Below, piece by piece: positions 1 through 6,759 of a DNA stretch of 7,136 nt. The first letter of the stretch is position 1. Each line of letters opens with the position of its first letter. Origin of the DNA: Sporomusa sp. (lineage in GTDB: Bacteria > Bacillota_C > Negativicutes > Sporomusales > Sporomusaceae). A program made the position numbers and the translations under genes. The stretch is from NCBI GenBank assembly GCA_029256645.1, contig JAQSXM010000176.1, forward strand, positions 1-7,136. Direction: 5' to 3'. The notes under the pieces were generated by a model that was not told the origin of the DNA, made no database searches, and saw only the letters and a list, made by a program, of their open reading frames with translations.

Positions 1-27
1 AGGGATAAAGTGTGACTGGAGGATATT

Positions 28-786
28 ATGTTTGCCGAAGAGCGGAAAAAAGAGATATTACAACTTGTTAAAATAGGGAATCCGGTAACGGTAACCAGTT
101 TAAGCCAACGTTTCAGCGTGTCGGAATCTACAGTGCGCCGGGATTTGCAAGAACTGGAGGACAACGGACTCATCCAACGGACACACGGGGGAGCCATTTC
201 GGTACAGACTGGTTTTGAACTGAGTTTTCAGGAAAAGGGAATTCGCTTTTTTACAGAAAAGCAGCAGACTGCTGCCTTAGCTGCCAGCCTGGTCGGCGAC
301 GGTGAGACCGTACTCCTTGATTCAGGCACAACTACACTGGAGATTGCGCACTTATTGCGTTCTAAAAAAATTACTGTTGCTACCAACAGTATGGATATTG
401 CGCAGGTTTTTAGTGATGATACCGGTGTTGAGACAGTATTGCTGGGCGGGACACTACGAAAGAATACGCGGGCTTTAGTCGGGTACCTGACGAATGACGC
501 GTTGCGGAAGATGTATTTTGACAAGGTATTTTTAGCAACTAACGGTATTGATGTTGAATTTGGGATTACTACTCCCAATCTGACAGAGGCAGAGACCAAA
601 AGATATATGCTCCACGCCGGCAAGGAAAAGATTCTGGCAGCCGATCATTCCAAGATTGGACAGCGAAGCCTGTGCCGGGTTTGCGGCCTTGAAGAGCTTG
701 ACTTATTAATTACCGACAAAGGCATTAATGATGCCGACAGGCAACAACTTGGCGAGTTGGTTAAAGTTATGACACAACCGATATAA
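28..786 (+). CDS. DeoR-family transcriptional repressor, sugar-phosphate responsive
   Basis: DNA-binding regulator of 252 residues, the usual length for the family. Residues 1-56 form the DeoR winged helix-turn-helix, with the signature stretch at about 21-56 (VTSLSQRFSVSESTVRRDL, then a THGGA turn at 52-56). The rest is a DeoR C-terminal sensor domain of the ribose-5-phosphate-isomerase-like fold: DSGTTT at 98-103, TNSMD at 119-123, LLGGTLR at 138-144, the ITTPNLTEAE segment at 180-189 and ADHSK at 205-209. In this family the domain binds a phosphorylated sugar that releases DNA. The ATG is preceded by GGAGG at 18-22, five bases away. It is first in a run with fruK, ptsH, ptsI and sorE and lies 19 bases before fruK, so it very probably autoregulates this operon in response to fructose-1-phosphate, L-sorbose-1-phosphate or a derivative. 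The effector is an inference. The operator is not visible because the promoter lies outside the window. The layout resembles fruR-fruK pairs, but the exact symbol is not certain. Confidence 0.95.
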   Translation: MFAEERKKEILQLVKIGNPVTVTSLSQRFSVSESTVRRDLQELEDNGLIQRTHGGAISVQTGFELSFQEKGIRFFTEKQQTAALAASLVGDGETVLLDSGTTTLEIAHLLRSKKITVATNSMDIAQVFSDDTGVETVLLGGTLRKNTRALVGYLTNDALRKMYFDKVFLATNGIDVEFGITTPNLTEAETKRYMLHAGKEKILAADHSKIGQRSLCRVCGLEELDLLITDKGINDADRQQLGELVKVMTQPI

Positions 787-790
787 TAGC

Positions 791-799
791 GGGAGGTGA
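791..799 (+). promoter_or_regulatory. Strong Shine-Dalgarno site for fruK
   Basis: GGGAGGTGA lies six bases before the ATG at 806 and fixes that start for the kinase. It sits in the 19-base gap after the regulator's stop codon (784-786). Short complementary arms, TAGC at 787-790 and GCTA at 803-806, flank it; the pairing is only four bases and probably too weak to matter. Confidence 0.8.
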
Positions 800-805
800 C
801 CGGCT

Positions 806-1768
806 ATGAATAATAATGGACAGCAGCAAATTGTAACAATTACGCTGAATCCGGCACTGGATCAGACCGTATATATACCACAATTTCAGGTGGGAGAGGT
901 CAATCGTGTCAATGAGCAGCGTATTGATCCAGGCGGTAAAGGCATAAATGTGGCTAAGGTAGTCCGGGCCCTGGGTCACCCGGTTTGTGTTACCGGCTTT
1001 CTGGGGCAGGACAACAGTAAGAGATTCTTTGAGTACTTTCAAAAACAAGCCATTACCAATTTCTTTGTTGAGGTTGCCGGTGCCGCCAGGGTCAACATTA
1101 AAATCGTTGACGATCAAAGTGGCCGGGTAACTGAGATTAATTTTCCGGGATTAAATTGTACCGGTCAGGACCTGTCAGGTTTGGAAACGGTTATACAGCG
1201 GCTGGCCCAGGAGCATCAATGGTTTGTTATTGCCGGTAGTCTGCCGCAAGGCGTGCCTGATAATAGCTATGGGCGATTGATTGCACTATTGCAGCAACAA
1301 GGTGCCCAGGTGTTTCTTGATAGCAGCGGACCGGCCCTGCGTGAGGGCATTAAGGCGGTACCCTATGCGATTAAGCCCAATTTAGAGGAACTTGGCCAAT
1401 TAATTGGCCGGCCTCTGGAAAAAGAGAGCGAAATCAGGGCTGCTATTGCCGATTTGCTGGCTGGTGGTATTCATGAGGTCATTGTGACCTTGGGCGCCAG
1501 AGGAGCGATCGTGGCCGGAAAAGAAGGAATGCTGCGCGTTACGCCGCCGGCTGTTGTTGCCAATAGTACGGTTGGTGCCGGAGACGCGATGGTTGCCGGG
1601 TTTGTTGTCGGCAAAACTCAGGGCTTGTCGCTCGCCGATTGTGCCCGTCTGGGAACGGCTGCGGCCACCGCCTCTGTTGTTCAACCCGGTACGCAGGCAG
1701 GTCCGGTCAAAGAAGTGAAAAAATTATTGACGCAGGTCCATGTTAGCAGTGGGGCAGCGGCTTTTTAA
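806..1768 (+). CDS. fruK: 1-phosphofructokinase (PfkB/ribokinase family)
   Basis: Cytoplasmic sugar-phosphate kinase of 320 residues, normal length for FruK/LacC. It is expected to convert D-fructose-1-phosphate plus ATP to fructose-1,6-bisphosphate. Visible motifs in order: TLNPALD at 13-19 (substrate pocket), the first PfkB signature GGKGINVA at 43-50, RVNIKI at 95-100, TEINFPG at 109-115, GSLP at 144-147, KPNLEE at 190-195, TLGARGA at 228-234, and the second PfkB signature STVGAGD at 254-260, where Asp260 is the expected catalytic base. The TEINFPG element is typical of 1-phosphofructokinases and favours FruK over tagatose-6-phosphate kinase (LacC), which shares the rest of the fold. LacC-like activity cannot be excluded. 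It sits between the DeoR regulator and the PTS phosphocarriers, 31 bases before ptsH. No fructose EII gene is adjacent in the window, unlike the classic fruRKA arrangement. Confidence 0.92.
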   Translation: MNNNGQQQIVTITLNPALDQTVYIPQFQVGEVNRVNEQRIDPGGKGINVAKVVRALGHPVCVTGFLGQDNSKRFFEYFQKQAITNFFVEVAGAARVNIKIVDDQSGRVTEINFPGLNCTGQDLSGLETVIQRLAQEHQWFVIAGSLPQGVPDNSYGRLIALLQQQGAQVFLDSSGPALREGIKAVPYAIKPNLEELGQLIGRPLEKESEIRAAIADLLAGGIHEVIVTLGARGAIVAGKEGMLRVTPPAVVANSTVGAGDAMVAGFVVGKTQGLSLADCARLGTAAATASVVQPGTQAGPVKEVKKLLTQVHVSSGAAAF

Positions 1769-1799
1769 ATACTATCAATACATGAGGCAGGTGTAGAAA

Positions 1800-2069
1800 A
1801 TGATTGTACGCGAATTCGTAATTAATAATAAAAGCGGGTTGCATGCACGGCCTGCTACGTTATGGGTCCAGACAGCCAGCCGGTATCAGAGCAGCATCCG
1901 GCTCAAAAAAGCCAACCGTGAAGTAGATGGTAAAAGCCTGTTAGCCATTCTTTCACTCGGATTGTCGGCAGGTAGCAGTGTCGAGGTGACTGTAGACGGT
2001 CCTGATGAAGCGGCCGCGGCCGACGAGTTAGCAAAGCTGATCGCCGATTTGGCGGAAAAGGGAGAGTAG
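1800..2069 (+). CDS. ptsH: Phosphocarrier protein HPr
   Basis: Small cytoplasmic PTS phosphocarrier of 89 residues, typical HPr length. It accepts phosphate from Enzyme I on His15, found in the motif GLHARPA at 13-19, and passes it to sugar-specific EIIA domains. A second landmark is KSLLAILSLG at 45-54. Ser46 aligns with the residue phosphorylated by HPr kinase/phosphorylase in Firmicutes, so regulatory phosphorylation and CcpA signalling are possible. The surrounding residues differ from the usual Firmicute KSIMGVMSLG (Ile47, Met48, Gly49 and Met51 become Leu, Leu, Ala and Leu). His15 rules out a Crh-type regulator, which lacks it. AGGTG at 1789-1793 is six bases before the ATG. It is followed nine bases later by ptsI, the usual HPr-EI order. 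Whether it is the cell's general HPr or a system-specific copy cannot be told from the window. Confidence 0.97.
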   Translation: MIVREFVINNKSGLHARPATLWVQTASRYQSSIRLKKANREVDGKSLLAILSLGLSAGSSVEVTVDGPDEAAAADELAKLIADLAEKGE

Positions 2070-2078
2070 GCAAAAGCT

Positions 2079-3800
2079 ATGGATAAAAAAAGATGGCAGG
2101 GAATTGGCGCGTCATCAGGTTATGTCTTAGGTAGAACCTGGCTGCTCCGGACAGTCGCCGGGTCAACTGCAGATCAGTCAGCAGCTGATCCGGGTGATAG
2201 CGACAGCAAAAGCCAGCTTGAACGTCTGCAAAAAGCCATTGTGATTACCGATCAGGCGCTCCTGCGGTTTGAAGAACAGGTCAGAACCGAAAAAGGGGAA
2301 GAGTTGGCGCAGATTTTCGCCGCCCACCGGCTGCTGTTGAGCGACCCGGCCTTTACTGGCGAAATGGCGCTGCGGATTGAAAATAATCTTTTAACGGCAG
2401 ACCAGGCGGTAAATCAGGTAACCGCTGAAGCTGTGGCGATGTTAAGTGCTTTGGAGGATAGCTATTTCCGGGAGCGGGTTGTCGATATCAAGGATGTTTC
2501 GCAGCAATTGCTGCTGCATTTAGGCGGCAATAGTTCCGGTTTGAGCCAATTTCCGCCAACAGGCAACTGGATTGTTATGGCTGATGAACTAACGCCGGCC
2601 CAAACCATCTCTTTGCCTAAAGAGCGTGTGGCAGCCTTTATTGTCCGGAACGGCGGCAAAACATCACATGCTGCCATTCTGGCCCGCACCTACGGTATCC
2701 CGGCGGTTGTTGGTGTAAATAACGGCTGGGAAGAATTGATCGGGTTTAAGGCACTTGAGCTTGACGGTGATCAGGGGTGGGTTGGTGCACTTGACTCTAC
2801 CGAACTTGACGTACTGCCAAGCGCTGTGGGAATGCCGTCGGCCGAACAAGTGGCGGCAGATGCAGCACCGGCTTATGCCAACATGACATTAGCTGCCAAT
2901 ATTGGCAACCCGTCTGACGTTGCTTTGGTGCACCGCTTCAAAGCACAGGGGGTAGGCCTGTACCGTACCGAATTTTTATTTATGGGCGAAACTCTTCCTA
3001 CTGAAGAAGAGCAGGTAACAGCCTACAGTGCGGTGATTACCGCCTGCACCCCCCATACAACCGTAATAAGGACGCTGGATATTGGCGGCGATAAAAGGGC
3101 TCCGGCTTTAGACCTGCCTAAAGAGAAGAATCCGTTTTTGGGGGTTCGTGCTTTAAGGTTATGTTTTAAAAGACCGGAACTTTTTGAAACTCAGCTGCGG
3201 GCCATCTGGCGGGCCTCGGCGGCAGGACCAACTGCTGTGATGTTCCCCATGATATCAAATATGGAAGAGCTGCGGCAAGCCAAAGAATATCTTGAGAATG
3301 CCAGAAAGGCTGTCATCAGCCAAGGGCAGCCTGTTGGTTCTGTACAAGTCGGAATGATGATCGAGGTTCCCGCCGTAGTCTGGCTTGCCGCCAAATTAGC
3401 CCACGAGGTTGATTTCTTTAGTATTGGCACTAACGACCTGATCCAGTATTCATTGGCAGTTGATCGCGAGAATAGTGAAGTTGCCGATTTATATCAAGCC
3501 TATCATCCGGCAGTGTTGGGGATGATTGCCCAGGTGGCCCAGGCAGCTCAGTCGGCTGGTATCTGGACCGGTATCTGTGGCGAGGCGGGCGGCGATCATG
3601 TATTGGCTCCCTTTTTCGCCGGGCTGGGGATTGATGAATTGAGTATGTCGCCGGGGTTATTACCGAAGATGCGCCAGGCATTGGCCGGACTTGAGCGGGA
3701 GAAAATTGACAGCGACGGTTTTGTTAATAAAGTGCTTGCCTGCGCAACAGCGGCAGAAGTAAGCGACATGCTGACATCTTATAATAAAAAGCTTTCTTAA
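2079..3800 (+). CDS. ptsI: PTS Enzyme I (phosphoenolpyruvate-protein phosphotransferase)
   Basis: First enzyme of the PTS. It autophosphorylates from PEP and passes the phosphate to HPr. The 573 residues match the usual EI length (about 570-575), so the gene is intact. The N-terminal HPr-binding and swivelling phosphohistidine domain carries GGKTSHAAILAR with active His197. The C-terminal PEP-binding barrel carries GLYRTEFLFM (Arg296), RTLDIGGDK (Arg331 and Asp334-Lys339), NPFLG, the GMMIEVPA acidic site, IGTNDLIQY (Asn452-Asp453) and GICGEAGGD with catalytic Cys500. All core catalytic residues are present. Compared with E. coli EI as I remember it, the N-terminal domain has about eight extra residues near 27-45 (Ser/Asp/Ala-rich). 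The interdomain linker near 231-265 is about eight residues shorter and Ala/Pro-rich instead of a charged helix. The gene starts nine bases after ptsH; its likely ribosome site (GGGAGAG, 2060-2066) lies inside the ptsH end, suggesting coupled translation. Confidence 0.97.
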   Translation: MDKKRWQGIGASSGYVLGRTWLLRTVAGSTADQSAADPGDSDSKSQLERLQKAIVITDQALLRFEEQVRTEKGEELAQIFAAHRLLLSDPAFTGEMALRIENNLLTADQAVNQVTAEAVAMLSALEDSYFRERVVDIKDVSQQLLLHLGGNSSGLSQFPPTGNWIVMADELTPAQTISLPKERVAAFIVRNGGKTSHAAILARTYGIPAVVGVNNGWEELIGFKALELDGDQGWVGALDSTELDVLPSAVGMPSAEQVAADAAPAYANMTLAANIGNPSDVALVHRFKAQGVGLYRTEFLFMGETLPTEEEQVTAYSAVITACTPHTTVIRTLDIGGDKRAPALDLPKEKNPFLGVRALRLCFKRPELFETQLRAIWRASAAGPTAVMFPMISNMEELRQAKEYLENARKAVISQGQPVGSVQVGMMIEVPAVVWLAAKLAHEVDFFSIGTNDLIQYSLAVDRENSEVADLYQAYHPAVLGMIAQVAQAAQSAGIWTGICGEAGGDHVLAPFFAGLGIDELSMSPGLLPKMRQALAGLEREKIDSDGFVNKVLACATAAEVSDMLTSYNKKLS

Positions 3801-3811
3801 GAGGTGATAAA

Positions 3812-5065
3812 ATGAAAACACGGGCTGTAAGATTGTATGGAAAAAAGGATCTGCGTCTGGAGAGCTTCGACTTGCCGGCAATAAAAGCAGATGAGATATT
3901 GGTTCAAATCATTTCCGACAGCATCTGCATGTCCAGTTATAAGGCGGCCGTTCTCGGGCCGGATCATAAACGGGTGCCTAAAGATGTTGCTGAACACCCG
4001 ATTATTATCGGCCATGAAATGGCAGGTAATATCGTGGAAGTAGGTTCCAAATGGCAAGCGCAGTTTACGCCGGGAGAGAAGTTTGCCATGCAGCCGGCCT
4101 TAAACTACAAAGGCAGTATGGATTCCCCAGGCTACTCTTACCGCTATTGTGGTGGTGCGGCCACCTACGCCATTTTGCCGCAGGAGGTAATGGAACTGGG
4201 ATGTTTGTTAAAATACGAGGGTGATGCCTATTATGATGCCTCGCTTGCAGAGCCTATGTCCTGCATCATTGGCGCCTTCCATGCCAGTTACCATACCGAC
4301 ATGGGTTCTTATGACCACCGGATGGGGATTGTCCCAGGCGGGAAACTGGCTATTCTGGCAGGGGCCGGACCGATGGGACTGGGCGCAATTGACTACGCAC
4401 TGCACAGTGACCGGCGACCGGGAATGATTGTGGTGACAGATGTTGATCAGGCGAAAATAGCGCGGGCTCAAACAATTTTCTCGCCGGCAGAGGTTAAAAA
4501 AGACGGTATTGAGCTTGTGTTTGTCAATACTACCGGGATCGGTGATATACCCAAGTATTTGAAAGAACTTACCGGTGGTACCGGGTTTGATGATGTTCAT
4601 GTATACGCACCCATAAGAGCAGTGGTGGAACAGGCTGATCAAATCCTGGGCCGGGACGGTTGTCTGAACTTTTTTGCCGGTCCGACCGATACGGCCTTTT
4701 CCGGGTTGCTCAACTATTATAATGTTCATTACAATGCTGCCCATGTGATGGGCACTACCGGCGGCAATACCAATGATATGATTGAATCGCTGCGGCTGAC
4801 CGAAAAGAACCTGATCAATCCCGCTGTCATGGTCACCCATATCGGCGGCATAGACAGTGTGGCCGAGGCAACCTTAACCCTGCCTGAGCTGCCAGGCGGG
4901 AAAAAACTGATCTATACCGGTATTGATATGGAACTAACCGCCATTGAGGATTTTGCCGCCAAAGGGGAAATCAATCCCCATTTCGCTAAACTGGCTGAAA
5001 TAACAAACCGGTACAAGGGCTTATGGAGCGCGGAAGCGGAAAAATATTTGCTGAAACACTGGTAA
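3812..5065 (+). CDS. sorE: L-sorbose-1-phosphate reductase-like zinc-dependent dehydrogenase
   Basis: Medium-chain dehydrogenase of 417 residues that resembles enterobacterial SorE along its length. Shared features are the MKT-RLYGK-DLRLE start, a HPIIIGHE segment, PGYSY, EGD, GSYDHRMGI, GAGPMGL-AIDYAL, GGTGFDD, DGCLNFFAGP, VHY, TGGNT and the GGKKL-YTG end. This is recalled, not searched. SorE reduces L-sorbose-1-phosphate to D-glucitol-6-phosphate with a nicotinamide cofactor. Likely catalytic zinc ligands are Cys39, His68 and Glu69, with Glu147 as a possible further ligand. The GAGPMG loop at 184-189 plus an acidic residue at the end of the next strand (Asp210) mark the Rossmann fold and suggest NAD(H). 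The four-cysteine structural zinc lobe of classical alcohol dehydrogenases is absent, as in SorE. GAGGTGAT at 3801-3808 precedes the ATG, and ptsI ends 11 bases upstream. It is the last gene before the terminator. No sorbitol-6-phosphate dehydrogenase (sorD), needed to complete the sorbose route, is in view. A related ketose- or polyol-phosphate substrate is the main alternative. Confidence 0.84.
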   Translation: MKTRAVRLYGKKDLRLESFDLPAIKADEILVQIISDSICMSSYKAAVLGPDHKRVPKDVAEHPIIIGHEMAGNIVEVGSKWQAQFTPGEKFAMQPALNYKGSMDSPGYSYRYCGGAATYAILPQEVMELGCLLKYEGDAYYDASLAEPMSCIIGAFHASYHTDMGSYDHRMGIVPGGKLAILAGAGPMGLGAIDYALHSDRRPGMIVVTDVDQAKIARAQTIFSPAEVKKDGIELVFVNTTGIGDIPKYLKELTGGTGFDDVHVYAPIRAVVEQADQILGRDGCLNFFAGPTDTAFSGLLNYYNVHYNAAHVMGTTGGNTNDMIESLRLTEKNLINPAVMVTHIGGIDSVAEATLTLPELPGGKKLIYTGIDMELTAIEDFAAKGEINPHFAKLAEITNRYKGLWSAEAEKYLLKHW

Positions 5066-5088
5066 CTATATATTTCGCAGTAAAGAAG

Positions 5089-5145
5089 TTTGCCAACGCT
5101 CCACCGCTGGCGCTTGACTTCCGCTTTTGCCAACACACCACCCGC
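5089..5145. repeat. Imperfect direct repeat in the sorE-terminator gap
   Basis: The 109-base stretch between the sorE stop and the terminator stem contains two similar copies, 5089-5107 and 5126-5145. Both begin TTTGCCAAC and continue with a C/A-rich CCACC(C)GC. The copies are 37 bases apart and differ at two or three positions including a one-base gap. I see no gene or promoter here; the repeat may be chance or a degraded duplicate. Confidence 0.4.
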
Positions 5146-5174
5146 CTGCAAAAACTTTAACGCGTTGTATATAG

Positions 5175-5214
5175 AAAACCTCTTGCAGTAACTTTTTGCT
5201 GCAAGAGGTTTTTT
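5175..5214 (+). terminator. Strong rho-independent terminator after sorE, possibly bidirectional
   Basis: The arm CCTCTTGCAG (5179-5188) pairs perfectly with CTGCAAGAGG (5199-5208) across a ten-base loop, followed by six T at 5209-5214. Four A at 5175-5178 extend the pairing with T 5209-5212, giving a 14-pair stem. On the minus strand the stem is followed by TTTTCTAT, a weaker T tract. The convergent glycosyltransferase gene ends at 5245, 31 bases away, so the same hairpin may end both transcripts. Confidence 0.92.
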
Positions 5215-5244
5215 GTAATTGTGTGACAGATTTACCGGCGCAGC

Positions 5245-6759
5245 CTAGTTGGAATCCTGCCACTTAATCAGGTTCGGCTTAGGATCAAGGATCGACTGAT
5301 ATTGTTCTTTGCTGCCGTAAAGTGCATTCGGATCAAGCCGCTTGTAACGGTAGTATTTATCGAGGCGGTCAACAGGACGGGACCAACCCCAGTGTTGCAG
5401 CCGGGTCTGGCAGGGCACCCCCCGCAGATGGGTAAGATTCAAGGGGAAACGGCCGCAATGCTGCGGGGTTTCTTGCCAGCTATATTCATAATCAGCCTGG
5501 TAGCGCACCAGGAAGGGCCGGTAATGCAGGTGTGCCTGCCAGTAGCTGTCTTCCCGGTAGTGGGTTTTGCTCCACATATCATACAAGCGGAAATGATAGA
5601 TATCCGCCTGGGGATTACGCAGCAAAAATGGCATCAGCTGAATAATGTTGTCTTCAAAGGTTTCGTCCGCATCCAGAATCAGTATCCAGTCTGGCTTGGT
5701 TGCTGCTGCCATAGCCCATAGCTGTTTGCGCAGCATAATCTCATTATGAAACCCTGCCTCGCTGTTTACGACAATCTGGTGCGGTGTATTGGCAAGACAA
5801 TGCCGGCAAACCTCGACAGTATTGTCGGTGCTGGCATCATCGAGAATGACTACCTGATCGGCATAGCTGGCCGCATGGGTAAGTACCTTTTCCAGAAAGC
5901 GGGCAGACTCGTTGCGAACTAACATGGCAAGTGTCAGGCGGGGCGACGGCCTGCTTTCCTGATAGTCATAGTGTTCTTTGTGGAGCAGGAGTCCGGGCAG
6001 TTCCGATTCCCGGTACATATGGTAGGGGGGATAATATGTGTCGGCATAGAGTTCGAGGCCCAGTACCGCGGCCCGTACACAGAAATGCCGGTCTTCACCA
6101 ACTAAGTCCAGATTGTCGATGCGGCGGAAAGAAACACCTGCAGCCAGTGCCTCTTTACTGAGTAAAGTGCAGGCCCCCAGGCCACCTACTCTATAGGTTC
6201 CGGGGCAGTGGAGCTTATGGATAAACTCCCGCTGGCGTTTGCCGGTTTCTTCTTCAGTTAAGGGGTTGCCATCCCCCTGTTCATGCAGGCGATACTGCCC
6301 CCCCAGCCATACTTGCGGCAGCGGAATTAATTCTTTCTCCCATTGGGTCCAATAAACCTCAGAGACAAGGTCTTTGCCGAGACTAACAAGATGAGTGATC
6401 GTTTTTGGGTGCAGCGCCAGGTCCGAATCGACGAGGAACAGATAGTCATATTGCTCCTCACAGGCCAATTGGATGAAATAATCCTTGTATTTTGCTACCT
6501 TCCATACAATATCCTCCTGCCAGTAATGGGTTTGCTCGTTGCAGCGGTAAGTCTGGGACCGCTCTGTTCCTGGCAAGACAGTAACACCGGGATTGGCTGC
6601 TGCAAATTGCTGCAGGGCAATACTGGGGGAATCATGATCATCGATAAAGATGAATGTTAGTATAAGCCCCGTCCTGTCCAGCGCCTGCAGGCAAGCAAGG
6701 AACTCGGTCAAAATGGCAGGCTTTTGCTTAATTGGGCTGGCAATCAAAACGCGTTTCAC
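5245..6759 (-). CDS. Tandem-domain glycosyltransferase (two family 2-like GT-A domains)
   Basis: Predicted cytoplasmic or membrane-associated sugar transferase of 504 residues with no signal peptide or clear membrane segment. The first half (about 1-260) begins RVLIASPI and has a nucleotide-sugar-type GT-A layout: IDDHD at 39-43, a DSD metal-binding motif at 111-113 (YLFLVDSDLAL), GGLGACTLLSKEAL at 192-204, GEDRHFC at 221-227 and PPYHMYR at 244-250. The second half (about 274-470) is a classic GT2 domain: LAMLVRNES at 277-285, VVILDDASTDNT at 303-314 and LILDADETF at 360-368, where DAD is the metal and UDP-sugar site. A GW motif occurs at 458-459. Both halves keep an acidic DxD triad, so both could be active. 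The GTG start at 6759 is set by a strong ribosome site and overlaps the upstream gene's end by 32 bases. Substrate is unknown; neighbours suggest surface polysaccharide or protein glycosylation, an inference only. Confidence 0.85.
   Translation of the reverse strand: MKRVLIASPIKQKPAILTEFLACLQALDRTGLILTFIFIDDHDSPSIALQQFAAANPGVTVLPGTERSQTYRCNEQTHYWQEDIVWKVAKYKDYFIQLACEEQYDYLFLVDSDLALHPKTITHLVSLGKDLVSEVYWTQWEKELIPLPQVWLGGQYRLHEQGDGNPLTEEETGKRQREFIHKLHCPGTYRVGGLGACTLLSKEALAAGVSFRRIDNLDLVGEDRHFCVRAAVLGLELYADTYYPPYHMYRESELPGLLLHKEHYDYQESRPSPRLTLAMLVRNESARFLEKVLTHAASYADQVVILDDASTDNTVEVCRHCLANTPHQIVVNSEAGFHNEIMLRKQLWAMAAATKPDWILILDADETFEDNIIQLMPFLLRNPQADIYHFRLYDMWSKTHYREDSYWQAHLHYRPFLVRYQADYEYSWQETPQHCGRFPLNLTHLRGVPCQTRLQHWGWSRPVDRLDKYYRYKRLDPNALYGSKEQYQSILDPKPNLIKWQDSN

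Larger units (their letters stand above)
28..5065 (+). other. Predicted polycistronic unit: deoR-type regulator, fruK, ptsH, ptsI, sorE
   Basis: Five co-directional genes are separated by 19, 31, 9 and 11 bases, with no terminator-like hairpin between them and one strong terminator after the last. The 27 bases before the regulator show only its ribosome site and no promoter. One frame reads AGG GAT AAA GTG TGA and stops at 13-15, which would fit the tail of a further upstream gene 12 bases before the regulator, but four codons prove nothing. Confidence 0.75.

Noticed and set aside
1..27. Promoter or catabolite-responsive element ahead of the regulator
   Set aside because: Only a ribosome site is visible. 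No -35/-10 pair or cre-like sequence can be supported in 27 bases.
228..623. Minus-strand open frame (131 codons) opposite the DeoR regulator
   Set aside because: It overlaps a clear DeoR-family gene entirely, and its product is Ser/Val-rich with no domain; a shadow.
2009..2026. GC-rich palindromic GCGGCCGCGGCCG stretch at the end of ptsH
   Set aside because: It encodes consecutive Ala residues (EAAAADE) in the last helix of HPr, and simple codon choice explains it.
2172..2190. GATCAG...CTGATC hairpin near the start of ptsI
   Set aside because: Six-pair stem inside coding sequence for the Ser/Ala/Asp-rich N-terminal loop, too far from the start codon to control initiation.
4208..4840. Long minus-strand open frame (210 codons) opposite sorE
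   Set aside because: It lies wholly inside the well-supported sorE gene. Its product is rich in His, Ile and Gly without recognisable motifs, and it has no operon context; it is a shadow of sorE codon usage.
5302..5721. Plus-strand open frame (139 codons) opposite the glycosyltransferase
   Set aside because: The minus strand carries clear GT2 motifs here, and the plus-strand frame begins right after a terminator with no promoter or ribosome site.
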